Notes: generated by a model not told the origin, from the letters alone. A stretch of 64,000 bases of DNA from Ignavibacteriota bacterium (GCA_013285425.1 CP053447.1:1990001-2054000); one strand, 5' to 3'. Shown: positions 46,877-55,306, numbered from the stretch's first letter. Program-made: numbers and translations.

Positions 46877-46961
46877 ATTTGATCTTTTTCCCTTTTTATT
46901 AAGCAATAGAAAAAAATATGTCTGATAAAAATTACTATTTTATCAAAGTAAAGGATTAAGA

Positions 46962-46994
46962 AATCTGCTGCCAATAATTTATTAACAGCAGATT
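46962..46994 (-). terminator. Hairpin between the thioredoxin-like gene and trxB
   Basis: Perfect nine-base arms AATCTGCTG and CAGCAGATT with a 15-base loop. The minus-strand side after the stem is only weakly T-rich (TCTTAATCC), so it could be a partial terminator or an attenuator that lowers trxB relative to the upstream genes. Confidence 0.4.
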
Positions 46995-47027
46995 ACCGGT
47001 AACAAAGCTATCTATAAGAGTGCTTTG

Positions 47028-47372
47028 CTACTTTCCAAAGTGTTCATCTAAAATATCAGTAATCTGATCTCTGGACTGAATACTGCTTGTAGCTTTTACA
47101 ACTTTTCCATTCTTGTAATAAATTGTAAACGGCAGCCCCTGAAAGCCTCTGACTTCAGGCAAATTTCTTATAACCTTTGCATCGGGTGAATCAAATGCCA
47201 TATCAGCAAATTTTATATTCTTATATTCTTCTTCCAGTTCTTCCATAACTTCATAAACTGGTATGCACATCGGTCCCATTCTGCCGCAGCATATCATTAC
47301 ATTCTCATTGTTACTTAATAATTCTGAATGCTCTGATTCAGATGTAATATGAGTAAGATTTGTATTTAACAT
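47028..47372 (-). CDS. Atypical thioredoxin-fold protein (MGPM in place of CGPC)
   Basis: The 114-residue protein keeps the thioredoxin fold: the strand ENVMICC, the helix CIPVYEVMEELEEEY, the strand IKFADMAF, and the cis-Pro loop GLPFTIYYKNG. Where thioredoxin has WCGPCK, this protein has RMGPMC: both canonical cysteines are methionine, while Cys28-Cys29 lie just upstream and Cys36 just after. Similar CCGRMGPMC proteins occur beside TrxB in anaerobes, so it is probably a distinct redox or metal-handling partner, not a plain thioredoxin. It is 15 bases downstream of groES. Confidence 0.8.
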   Translation of the reverse strand: MLNTNLTHITSESEHSELLSNNENVMICCGRMGPMCIPVYEVMEELEEEYKNIKFADMAFDSPDAKVIRNLPEVRGFQGLPFTIYYKNGKVVKATSSIQSRDQITDILDEHFGK

Positions 47373-47386
47373 TTTATATCCTTTTT

Positions 47387-47659
47387 TTAATCTTCAATTA
47401 CTGCAAGAATATCTGATCTTTGTAAAATTCTGTATTCTTTACCGTTCATTTCAATCTCATCACCACCGTATTTAGCAAATAGAACTTTATCGCCTTCTTT
47501 GATCTTTTCTTTAAGGTCTTCATCTGTTCCGACGGAGATAACTAAACCAACACGAGGCTTTTCTTTTGCAGTGTCCGGAATTATTAATCCTGATGAAGTT
47601 TTTTCTTCTGCTGGCAATGGTTCAAGTAAAATACGGTCATCTAATGGTTTAATTTTCAT
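47387..47659 (-). CDS. groES: Co-chaperonin GroES (no groEL beside it)
   Basis: This 90-residue protein has the GroES core: IKPLDDRILLEPLPAEEKTSSGLIIPDTA (mobile loop), VISVG, GDKVLFAKYGGDEIEMNGKEYRIL and SDILAVIED. Length is slightly under the usual ~95. It caps the GroEL chamber, but no groEL is encoded next to it. It lies between a glutaredoxin-like gene (10 bases) and the atypical thioredoxin. It may be a second copy dedicated to this redox island. Confidence 0.93.
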   Translation of the reverse strand: MKIKPLDDRILLEPLPAEEKTSSGLIIPDTAKEKPRVGLVISVGTDEDLKEKIKEGDKVLFAKYGGDEIEMNGKEYRILQRSDILAVIED

Positions 47660-47669
47660 TTTATTCCCT

Positions 47670-47921
47670 TTAGTTTTTAATGTTTAACATCTGATTAATT
47701 TTATTTCTGTCGAAACCGATTATTGGTCTATTATCAATCAGGATAACCGGCACTCCCATCTGTCCTGTTCTGCGCATCATATCTCTTGCGGCAGATTGAT
47801 CTCTAGAAACATCAACATCTGTAAACTTTATATTCTTTTCGCGAAAATATCTTTTTACCTGATTACAGAATGTGCAGGTAGGAGTTGAAAATACTATAAC
47901 TTTGTGTTGTGGTGCTGCCAT
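47670..47921 (-). CDS. Glutaredoxin family protein
   Basis: The 83-residue protein has the glutaredoxin redox site STPTCTFCNQVKRYF (CTFC), the TGQMGVPVILID cis-Pro loop and the GFDRNKI end. Size and motif fit the YruB/NrdH-like small glutaredoxins, which take electrons from thioredoxin reductase. It is the first gene of the redox island (glutaredoxin, groES, thioredoxin-like, trxB, two methyltransferases), all on the minus strand. Confidence 0.9.
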   Translation of the reverse strand: MAAPQHKVIVFSTPTCTFCNQVKRYFREKNIKFTDVDVSRDQSAARDMMRRTGQMGVPVILIDNRPIIGFDRNKINQMLNIKN

Positions 47922-48042
47922 TTAATAACAATAATTATTTTTTGTGAAGATGTGATTCAGGAAATCAAGAAAAGATTCGTTGGAGAGGTAAAGGTTAAAA
48001 AGGTTTGTCTAATATCATAGACTGGAAAAACAGAATTGCAGA

Positions 48043-49089
48043 TTAAATATTAATTCTTATATGATTTGAATAAATCCAGGCTCTGTTATCTTTGAACACT
48101 TCCACTCTGTACACGCCTTTTTTACTTACAATAAATTCTGCGCCCATTCCCTTTTCAGTTTCAATAAGCTGTCCGTTCCTTAGTAGTTTTATTTCAGCAT
48201 CTGCAGCCGGTAGTAATACTTTAAGGATAATATCTTTAGAATCCGGAATTGTATCTCCCATTTGATATTTCTTATTGTTCTTTTCAGCATAAAATCTAAA
48301 CCCTTTAGATTCGGCTACATAGTCATTAGCGACAAAACACTTACCATCTCTTAAGGCATTATAGATTTTTATTTTTGCAGACTCAACATCTTTGCTGCTC
48401 CGACTCTTTTTAATCGGTTCATCAATAAGAATATGTGTCCTGATAGATCTGAATAATACCTTGTATGGAAAAATTTCTACCTCCAGAAACCCAACAAGAT
48501 TGTATTTATGTGCATGAGCATCAATTCCGCCAATACCAACTACCTTTCTTTTTATATTTAATTCGTCCCAGAGTTTCAAAGTTTCCTTTGGCGGAGCAAC
48601 AATGGTTCTTAACGGATGAAGAAACGATCTGTATTTATTTTCCTCTGTAAGATTCTCAACCCATTCAGACATATGATTCCAGATTTCAATTCCAGTAAAA
48701 TCTTCTGTATCCCATTCAGTCCAGGGATAAGCAGGATGTTCTTTGTGTTGTCGTTTTTCATGCGGATGAGCCAAAAAACCAATACCGCCAAGTTCTTTTA
48801 CCTTAGCTACATATTTTTTTGCAGGGGTACGGGTTGAAAAAGCTTCATTAATTCCAAAAGCAAGGTAGTGGTTTTTATTTTCTTTATCATTGATTTCACA
48901 GCCGACAAGAAGCAAAGTATTTCCATACCACCTCTCGTATCCTTCCTTTAATGCTCTTAATGTATTATGGTCGGTAAGTATGATAAAATCCAAACCGATT
49001 TCATCAGCAAACTTTGCTATATCAGAAACTTCTCCGGTTCCATCCGAAAAAGTTGAGTGCATATGTAATGCGCCTATATATTCAAACAT
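48043..49089 (-). CDS. PHP-domain metal-dependent phosphoesterase
   Basis: From ATG at 49089 the protein has 348 residues. The PHP motifs are ALHMHSTFSDGTGEV (His-x-His), DFIILTDHNTL, FLAHPHEKRQ and GGIDAHAHKYN, giving the metal-binding set. After residue ~230 a C-terminal beta-rich extension (RFYAEKNNKKYQMGDTI, GVYRVEVFKDNRAWIYSNHIRI) resembles a secreted-type sugar- or cell-wall-binding module. Substrate unknown. TTG at 49101 is an alternative start. Single gene, opposite in no way to the redox island but separated by 120 bases. Confidence 0.85.
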   Translation of the reverse strand: MFEYIGALHMHSTFSDGTGEVSDIAKFADEIGLDFIILTDHNTLRALKEGYERWYGNTLLLVGCEINDKENKNHYLAFGINEAFSTRTPAKKYVAKVKELGGIGFLAHPHEKRQHKEHPAYPWTEWDTEDFTGIEIWNHMSEWVENLTEENKYRSFLHPLRTIVAPPKETLKLWDELNIKRKVVGIGGIDAHAHKYNLVGFLEVEIFPYKVLFRSIRTHILIDEPIKKSRSSKDVESAKIKIYNALRDGKCFVANDYVAESKGFRFYAEKNNKKYQMGDTIPDSKDIILKVLLPAADAEIKLLRNGQLIETEKGMGAEFIVSKKGVYRVEVFKDNRAWIYSNHIRINI

Positions 49090-49267
49090 TTGTACATTCA
49101 ATTATTCAGGGCAAAAATATAGATAAAATTAAACTAACGAAAGGAAGTAAACGTAATCATCTGAAAACGAAGTCATATTAAAATTATCAGTCATAATTTA
49201 TCTTATATGCAGTGAACAATTTTATACAACTTCATTTGTTACTTTAAATATTTTGATATAAATAATT

Positions 49268-49867
49268 TTAAAGTCTCTCTAAGGATCTTTTTGCCAGAAC
49301 AGATATTGTATCAGTTGGATGATCTTTGATAAGTTTATTCCATATTTCCTTAGCTTTTTCTTTATTTTCCTTTCTTATTTCAGAAGCTCCGAGATTATAA
49401 CAAACCATTGGATCATCAGGAAATAGACTATACATTTCTCTGGTTAATTGTTCGGCTTTTTGAAAATTTCTCTGGTGATAGTAGATATAAGTTATAGTAA
49501 AGTAAATATCTTTCCTTGATTTATCTTTTGCAATTATTTTTTCATAATACTCAAGTGCTTCAGAAGGCTGATTTGCAGTTATAAGCAGATCTGCATATTC
49601 TCTTATCATTAATGTATCGTCAGGATTTTTTTCAAGATTTTTTTTCATTGATGCCAATTTTTGTTTAACCTCTTCGGTAACCATTCCACCGCCAGGATTT
49701 TGCATCATACCGTGACCAAGTTTTTTATGAATATTATCATCCGGCATTTTTTTATTTACAATATTATCAGAAACCTTCTCTTGATCGGAAAACTGAGTAA
49801 GAATTATTACTGTAACTACTGCAATTAAAATCACTATACCATAAAGATATATTGGTTTGAACTTCAT
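49268..49867 (-). CDS. Membrane-anchored TPR protein
   Basis: The 199-residue protein has one N-terminal membrane helix (about 7-26), a linker with a Met/Gly-rich segment (HGMMQNPGGGMVTEE), and TPR repeats (LLITANQPSEALEYYEKII, TITYIYYHQRNFQKAEQLTREM). The layout recalls CcmH/NrfG-type assembly scaffolds, but no cytochrome genes are near. Function unknown. Confidence 0.75.
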   Translation of the reverse strand: MKFKPIYLYGIVILIAVVTVIILTQFSDQEKVSDNIVNKKMPDDNIHKKLGHGMMQNPGGGMVTEEVKQKLASMKKNLEKNPDDTLMIREYADLLITANQPSEALEYYEKIIAKDKSRKDIYFTITYIYYHQRNFQKAEQLTREMYSLFPDDPMVCYNLGASEIRKENKEKAKEIWNKLIKDHPTDTISVLAKRSLERL

Positions 49868-50072
49868 TTATAACTCCAAAGAAATATTTTCAGTAAAGTG
49901 CAATAAATTATTAAAACAGAAAAATTATTTTCGACGGTAATATACACCGCTTTGTTTAAATTATTACAAGAAGATTATAAAAGCAAAACACAGTTAAGAA
50001 AACGATAACGATTGCTTCATCTTTTATTAAAGTTTCAAATAATTATTCTGAAATAGGGAAAGCAGAAATAAA

Positions 50073-50090
50073 GGGTCTTTTTCAAGACCC
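50073..50090 (-). terminator. Terminator after the ABM-like protein
   Basis: GGGTCTT and AAGACCC form a seven-base stem with a four-base loop. On the minus strand it is followed by TTTATTTC. It lies immediately after the stop of the 50096-50401 gene. Confidence 0.65.
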
Positions 50091-50095
50091 GGATA

Positions 50096-50401
50096 TTATT
50101 GGTCAAGCAGTTGAACAAGTGTGTTATATTTAGTTGATTTGTCCACGGTCATACCGGTTATTTTATCAATTAAAATATTAATTCGTTCATCATTTAAATC
50201 ATCAAAAGCTTCATAAGCTTCCATTGATGTGAAAGTATAAAGTTCCTGAAAAGCAACCGGCTTCCCTTTGACTTCATATACAATATATGATTCAAGTCCT
50301 TCAGCTTTAAGCAGATTTTTTAATTCTCTTATAACTTTTAAATACTCATCTCGTTTTTCAGGTATGATTTCATATTGAATAGTGAACAGAACTTTTGACA
50401 T
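50096..50401 (-). CDS. Antibiotic biosynthesis monooxygenase-like (dimeric alpha/beta barrel) protein
   Basis: This 101-residue protein has the ABM ferredoxin-like pattern: LFTIQYEIIPEKRDEYLKVI at the N-terminus, a central SYIVYEVKGKPVAFQELYTF and a C-terminal helix. Such proteins form dimers and act as small oxygenases, stress proteins or dimeric binding proteins. No function is assigned. GGAG precedes the ATG. It follows dapF by 14 bases and probably shares its transcript. Confidence 0.75.
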   Translation of the reverse strand: MSKVLFTIQYEIIPEKRDEYLKVIRELKNLLKAEGLESYIVYEVKGKPVAFQELYTFTSMEAYEAFDDLNDERINILIDKITGMTVDKSTKYNTLVQLLDQ

Positions 50402-50415
50402 TTTTACTCCGATTA

Positions 50416-51282
50416 TTAAAAAAATAAATCTCTATTTACCGTCCCTTCAAAAACAATTATTGCTGGTCCGGTTATCGTAAGATTTTCAACGTTTTGATTT
50501 ACAATACTAAAGTTAACAATCAAATTATCTCCGCCAAAAGTTCTTAAGGTTATTGGCGGATTTAAATTTTCAGACAAATGTAAAATTATGGCAGAAGCAA
50601 CTGAACCTGTTCCACAGGCAAGAGTTTCATCTTCTACTCCCCGCTCATAAGTGCGGATATAAATAACATCTCCTTTGATCTGAATGAAATTAACATTTGT
50701 ACCGTCAGGATTAAACTGATCGTGATATCTTATCTCTTTTCCTAATTGATACACCGGAATCTCACTAATATTGTTAAATGATATTTTCTTTCCGGTTTGT
50801 GTATCAAAAATATCATCCATTTTTACAACAACATGGTGCGAACCAGTATTAACGAACGAAAAATTAATTATTCTATCTGATGTTCTTAATTCTTTATTTA
50901 GAAAAATATCCTTAGGCGTATTCAGGTTAAACTGAATTATTTTATCATCTATTATTTTCCCTGAATACCTAATATCATCAACAACAAAGGAAGCATTATT
51001 GTTTTTCAAACGCTTTGTATATTGAGCAAATCTTATAGAACATCTTGCTCCATTTGCACACAAACTTCCTGCTAAACCATCAGAGTTAAAGTAACTCATC
51101 TTGTAATCATAACCGGAAGTATCATCAATAAGAATTAGACCATCAGCCCCAATACCAAATCTTCTATTACAAAGTTTACGGATATTTTCATCTTTCAAAT
51201 CAACATCAGGATTCTTTTTTCTATCAATAAAGATAAAATCGTTACCTGCACCGGTCATCTTTGTAAAAAAAATCTTAGACAT
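50416..51282 (-). CDS. dapF: Diaminopimelate epimerase
   Basis: This 288-residue protein has both catalytic cysteines: Cys in SLCANGARC and Cys in ETLACGTGSVASA. It also has MTGAGNDFIFIDR at the N-terminus and NPDGTNVNFIQI. It epimerises LL- to meso-diaminopimelate for lysine and peptidoglycan synthesis. Other dap genes are not present. It precedes the ABM-like protein. Confidence 0.96.
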   Translation of the reverse strand: MSKIFFTKMTGAGNDFIFIDRKKNPDVDLKDENIRKLCNRRFGIGADGLILIDDTSGYDYKMSYFNSDGLAGSLCANGARCSIRFAQYTKRLKNNNASFVVDDIRYSGKIIDDKIIQFNLNTPKDIFLNKELRTSDRIINFSFVNTGSHHVVVKMDDIFDTQTGKKISFNNISEIPVYQLGKEIRYHDQFNPDGTNVNFIQIKGDVIYIRTYERGVEDETLACGTGSVASAIILHLSENLNPPITLRTFGGDNLIVNFSIVNQNVENLTITGPAIIVFEGTVNRDLFF

Positions 51283-51374
51283 TTGTCTGCAAATTTAATT
51301 TAATGCGGTAAGCTTTTCAATAATAATTTTTATTAAAATCCTTAAACTTTGCGGAGAGTATTATAAAAAGAGTA

Positions 51375-51397
51375 CCTGCGGAAAAATCTTCCGCAGG
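51375..51397 (-). terminator. Terminator after the TM2 protein
   Basis: A perfect nine-base hairpin, CCTGCGGAA with TTCCGCAGG around a five-base loop. On the minus strand it is followed by TACTCTTTTTATAA. It ends the DUF2752-TM2 transcript 15 bases after the TM2 stop. Confidence 0.8.
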
Positions 51398-51411
51398 ATA
51401 ATTATGAAATG

Positions 51412-51768
51412 TTATTTAACTGTTTGCTTAACCATCAAAGAAACTTGCTGGGCAACGGTAGAATTATATTCAAAACAAAGCTTTCTGTGATTGATAAGAT
51501 CTACAATTGTACCTATTGCACACAATCCGCCGGTTAAAAAAAACAAAATACCCATACCTACTTGATTAAGCATAAATCTATGTATGCCGGCAACACCAAC
51601 AAATCCGATTAATGCTAAAATTAAAATTGTAGTTGGATCTTTTCTTCTCGCACTATACGCCATAGCAAACTGCTGAGCCTGAGTATCAGTCATATCATTG
51701 ATAAGACTTTGAACATACTGCATTTCTTCCCCTTCCAGAGTTGGTAATAACTGAAAAATATTAGGCAT
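51412..51768 (-). CDS. TM2-domain membrane protein
   Basis: The 118-residue protein has an N-terminal cytosolic helical part, then a TM2 domain of two membrane helices with the conserved GVAGIHRFMLNQVGMGILFFLTGGLCAIGTIVDLI. TM2 proteins are small inner-membrane proteins of unknown role. AGGAG precedes the ATG. Its start overlaps the DUF2752 stop by eight bases, so the pair is coupled, an arrangement frequent in Bacteroidota relatives. Confidence 0.85.
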   Translation of the reverse strand: MPNIFQLLPTLEGEEMQYVQSLINDMTDTQAQQFAMAYSARRKDPTTILILALIGFVGVAGIHRFMLNQVGMGILFFLTGGLCAIGTIVDLINHRKLCFEYNSTVAQQVSLMVKQTVK

Positions 51769-52129
51769 AACTACTCCTTGATTTTGATGTTGATTTGATA
51801 GATTTATTTTGAAAATGAATCAGTGAAAATACTCTGTATAAAATAATTAAAACTGCCGGTAAACCAAGTATGTGTGCGTGAAATGATTCAATAAAATATC
51901 CATGGAAAAACAATGATATTGAGTTACCAAGTCCGCATCCCGGACAATGTTCAAATCCTAAATTTGCAAATGGACAAATAGTAAAGTGCTGATTGAATGG
52001 ATCATTAAAGAATGCCAGATATAATAATGCAGCTATCCAAAGACCGGCTTCAAAGCCAATTAACTTAACTGAATTAAGTGCTTTGTAAAAAAAATTTATC
52101 GGCAAATGCTTTTTAGTTTTAGTCATCAT
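51761..52129 (-). CDS. DUF2752 membrane protein
   Basis: The 122-residue protein has the DUF2752 core CPFANLGFEHCPGCGLGNSISLFFHGYFIESFHAH, with cysteines around a turn, flanked by three hydrophobic helices. It is an inner-membrane protein of unknown function commonly paired with TM2 proteins. It starts after a 129-base spacer beyond tmRNA. Confidence 0.85.
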   Translation of the reverse strand: MMTKTKKHLPINFFYKALNSVKLIGFEAGLWIAALLYLAFFNDPFNQHFTICPFANLGFEHCPGCGLGNSISLFFHGYFIESFHAHILGLPAVLIILYRVFSLIHFQNKSIKSTSKSRSSYA

Positions 52130-52258
52130 TTAAGTTTGAATTTCTATGCAAAACTTAACTAATACAGAAAATTAAAACAATTGTCCGATGATGATTGGTA
52201 TATTTTTATCGGTGATTAGCTAAATATTACGACTAAAGAGTAAAAATAAACAATTAAG

Positions 52259-52618
52259 TGGAGGTGGCGGGGGTCGAACCCGCGTCCGAAATTAAGACCC
52301 AAAGAACCTCTACATACATAGTCTGTCTTTTTTTTTCAGTTTAAAGTTACTCGGCAGACTGAGATCACCTTAAACCTGCTTGCTTAAAATTCGCTTCATC
52401 TGCACAAGCAACAGAATCGACTATTGTATCTAAACGGCGTTCAGTCTTAACCCGATACAAGAGGATAAGGTGAACGGCTGTTAATTATTAATTAAGCAGC
52501 TAAGGCGTAATTATTTTCGCCAGTTATTATTTTTTCCCAATTCATTAACGTGTCTTTTGGGGAACACGGTATGCAATTCTAAGTCTCTTTAATCCCGTCG
52601 AAACCAAAATTCACCCCC
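52259..52618 (-). ncRNA. ssrA: Transfer-messenger RNA (tmRNA)
   Basis: The minus strand starts GGGGGTGAATTTTGG, with TTTCGACGGG, and ends in a tRNA-like T arm GCGGGTTCGACCCCCGC and an acceptor GGGGGTG pairing with CACCTCC. The encoded tag (52492-52521) is GENNYALAA followed by TAA, fitting Bacteroidota/Chlorobi-type tags. The 3' CCA is not encoded. Internal pseudoknot-forming repeats are visible. tmRNA rescues stalled ribosomes with SmpB, whose gene is not in the window. Confidence 0.95.
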
Positions 52619-52659
52619 TTATTGTTCACAGTTATTGTTCAATTACTATCAAACAAAAA

Positions 52660-53208
52660 TCAGGGTATCCATTTTATGTCAGGAATGTTTGAGTACTTAT
52701 TCTCAAAACGTGAAAGAACGAAAAACAAATCAGATAATCTGTTCATAAATATAATAATATTGCTGCCAATTTCTTCTGAATTATTTAATTCCACAATTTC
52801 TCTTTCAGCTCTCCGGGCAATTGTTCTGCAAATATGTAATAAAGCCGCACCTTTTGACCCACCGGGAAGTATAAATTTTTTCAATACTTCAAGCTGCGAT
52901 TCAAATTTATCAATCAGTTTTTCAGTCTCGGTAGTGAAACTTTCCGGTGTACGGGTAATTTTTAATTTCTTATTTTTTTCAGTTTCCGGTGTTGCAAGGT
53001 CAGAACCAACAATAAAAAGTTTTGGCTGTAAATCCTTTAACACTGTTTTTACTTCTTCACTGCTAACATCAGTAATTGCATAACCAATAAAGGAATTTAA
53101 TTCATCGATCGTACCATAAGCCTGAAGTCTTTGAGAGAATTTGGGAACTCTTTCACCGCCAAACAAACCTGTTTGACCTTTATCGCCTGTTTTAGTATAA
53201 ATTTTCAT
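52660..53208 (-). CDS. Cob(I)yrinic acid a,c-diamide adenosyltransferase (PduO type)
   Basis: This 182-residue protein has the N-terminal KIYTKTGDKGQTGLFGGERV (ATP-binding), the conserved AYGTIDELNSFIG, and LHICRTIARRAEREIV with the R/E motif of the active site. It adenosylates cob(I)alamin to coenzyme B12. The gene is six bases downstream of the YgfZ-like protein. No B12 biosynthesis gene or clear cobalamin riboswitch is next to it. Confidence 0.94.
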   Translation of the reverse strand: MKIYTKTGDKGQTGLFGGERVPKFSQRLQAYGTIDELNSFIGYAITDVSSEEVKTVLKDLQPKLFIVGSDLATPETEKNKKLKITRTPESFTTETEKLIDKFESQLEVLKKFILPGGSKGAALLHICRTIARRAEREIVELNNSEEIGSNIIIFMNRLSDLFFVLSRFENKYSNIPDIKWIP

Positions 53209-53214
53209 TATCTG

Positions 53215-54312
53215 TTATTTCTGAGGAAGTTCGTGAACAATTACTTCGAATGATTTAGTTCCATTTCTTGCCAAAACTTTTGTTCCCTGAACAGCAAAAG
53301 AATTTTTTATAAAACCCAATGCAATATTCTTTTTAAGTTTTGGTGAAAATGCAATTGATGTAATATTTCCTATTTCATTTTTCTCAGCATCAAATAAAAC
53401 AAATTTCTCATCAGCTTCAATTGTTTCAGAAAAGCACAATCTTATTAGATTTTTTTGATTTATATCATTATTGCTTAACCTCGAAATTACTTCCTGTCCT
53501 ATATAGCTTCCTTTTTTTAAATCTATCAAATCAAATAATTTTACTTCATAAGGATTCATCATATAATTAATTTCATTCGGTTCAGATGGAATTCCATTTT
53601 CTATCTTATAGATATTATAGGAATCTTCTCCGATAAGATTAAAATCGAACGGTCCTTTATTTTCCACAAAATAACTAATTAATTTTTTACTGTTTTCATG
53701 TTCAGCAAGTATCCAAAATTTTGAATATCCTCTTGAATCAGTAAATCTGGCTAAAAAGAACAAAACACCTTCTGCATTTACTACTTTAAATGAATTTTCA
53801 GAGATTGAGTTAATAGTATCTCCTACAAACATAGAAAGAAAAGATTCTGATTGTGGTCCTATAATTTCAAAAATGTTAAATCTATGGCTTGCATCGCTTA
53901 CTTTAACATCATCTCCGATAATGTATTTATTTATCCAGCTAAGTACCTTAGGTTTACTGAATTTACTGGTTACAAGCAAAAGGTAGTTATCAAAGTTTAA
54001 CACTGTTGAAAGCCCGATTATTAAACCTTTATCAGAAGTAAAGATAGTTGAGCGAATCTCTTCTTTATTCAAATTACTCATAAAATTTGTCGAGATCCTA
54101 TTCAGAAAGTTCAAAGAATCAATCCCTTTAAGTTCAATGATCCCTAAGGTATTCATATACTTTAAACCAACACCATTATTTAAACTAAAGATTTCATTCT
54201 CGACAGTACTAAAGCTTTTAATAGTTTCCATTTGATCTACAGTATGAATATCGGAAACAAAAGAAGAAAAAAAGGTAATCATATCTTGATTTAAACTATC
54301 CATTTCGAACAT
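53215..54312 (-). CDS. YgfZ/GcvT-like folate-binding protein (Ser in place of conserved Cys)
   Basis: The 365-residue protein has the GcvT-like fold and the YgfZ signature in the form KKGSYIGQEVISRL (about residue 268), with Ser where most YgfZ proteins have Cys. YgfZ uses tetrahydrofolate to help make or repair some Fe-S clusters. Losing the Cys suggests an altered mechanism or that the folate-binding role suffices. It precedes the cobalamin adenosyltransferase. TPR/lipoprotein gene lies upstream. Confidence 0.85.
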   Translation of the reverse strand: MFEMDSLNQDMITFFSSFVSDIHTVDQMETIKSFSTVENEIFSLNNGVGLKYMNTLGIIELKGIDSLNFLNRISTNFMSNLNKEEIRSTIFTSDKGLIIGLSTVLNFDNYLLLVTSKFSKPKVLSWINKYIIGDDVKVSDASHRFNIFEIIGPQSESFLSMFVGDTINSISENSFKVVNAEGVLFFLARFTDSRGYSKFWILAEHENSKKLISYFVENKGPFDFNLIGEDSYNIYKIENGIPSEPNEINYMMNPYEVKLFDLIDLKKGSYIGQEVISRLSNNDINQKNLIRLCFSETIEADEKFVLFDAEKNEIGNITSIAFSPKLKKNIALGFIKNSFAVQGTKVLARNGTKSFEVIVHELPQK

Positions 54313-54386
54313 TCGAACTCCATAATTCTATTTGATTTACCGGATTAAGAAACTTGAAAAAAATCTTTACAAAGATAAGAAAAATT

Positions 54387-55262
54387 CTAATAACGGCGAG
54401 TTTGTTTTTTGTTACGAGTGTTGATGTAAACAGTATCTTTTACGCTCCAGATAAATCCAACTGAATCTTTTGAATAAACCTTGTCTGAAAGATTATAAAA
54501 GATATGTTCATAATAATCAGGATAGTTATCATTATTAATGTCAGCTAAAGTGCGTTTGAAGCTCGTACCTGAATAAGTCATTAATAAATGAGGATAGTTT
54601 TTAATATTGTTAATGATAAAATAATTATAATTGATATGACCAATCCCTTGAGCATAATGGAAATTATTTTCAATGTAGTAGATATTTTTATCTTTCCAGG
54701 TTTTAAGTTTTATACAATTAAACCCGCCATGTGAAGGAATCGGAGCCTCCCAGATTTTAACAAGATTTTGATTACTGCATTCAAATAAAACAAGATATAA
54801 AAAAGGTGTCCCTAAGTCGGTACTATCAAGGTCAATAAAGCTTTGTTCATAGCCGATAATATTGCTTGGTTCAATCAGTCTCTCGCCCGGTCTTGAAGCT
54901 GCTATTGCAGCAAAAACATATTTATTACCATCAGTGTTTGTAAAATAAATTAATGCTGGTTTTGGGATGTTATAAGTAAGAGTTCTGTCAAAATTTAATA
55001 GGTAGGTACCAGAAGGATAGTTGTTGAGAATAAATTCAACAACAGCTATGGTATCGCATGGTGATCGCTCCCTTGCTTTTTGTTTCATTACATCAAGATT
55101 GTAGCGTTGGATATCTGCATCCTTGCTTAAATCATAAGCAGCTTGTTCCTGATAATTAACTTTTTCCTGTTTAACTTGTTTATTTTCACAGCCTAACAAA
55201 AGTAAAAGTATCAGAATAATAATCGGATAAATTAACGATGATAGTTTAATATGTTTTAGCAT
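54387..55262 (-). CDS. Hypothetical lipoprotein with FG-GAP-like calcium motif
   Basis: From ATG at 55262 the protein has about 291 residues. The N-terminal lipobox is LLLGC. Later, LADINNDNYPDYYE resembles the DxNxDxxPD calcium-binding loop of FG-GAP/VCBS or dockerin-like repeats. The rest is beta-rich with no family recognised. It sits between the YgfZ-like gene (75 bases) and a terminator for the M20 peptidase. Confidence 0.65.
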   Translation of the reverse strand: MLKHIKLSSLIYPIIILILLLLLGCENKQVKQEKVNYQEQAAYDLSKDADIQRYNLDVMKQKARERSPCDTIAVVEFILNNYPSGTYLLNFDRTLTYNIPKPALIYFTNTDGNKYVFAAIAASRPGERLIEPSNIIGYEQSFIDLDSTDLGTPFLYLVLFECSNQNLVKIWEAPIPSHGGFNCIKLKTWKDKNIYYIENNFHYAQGIGHINYNYFIINNIKNYPHLLMTYSGTSFKRTLADINNDNYPDYYEHIFYNLSDKVYSKDSVGFIWSVKDTVYINTRNKKQTRRY

Positions 55263-55306
55263 CACTTAAGGCGGTAACAATAACTATGCCCTTTTCAAAA
55301 AAAAAC

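Noticed and set aside
47028..47372. Ordinary thioredoxin (trxA)
   Set aside because: The CGPC motif is absent, so naming it trxA would mislead.
52619..53214. Cobalamin riboswitch near the B12 adenosyltransferase
   Set aside because: No conserved B12-box is seen upstream; the gene follows ygfZ by six bases.
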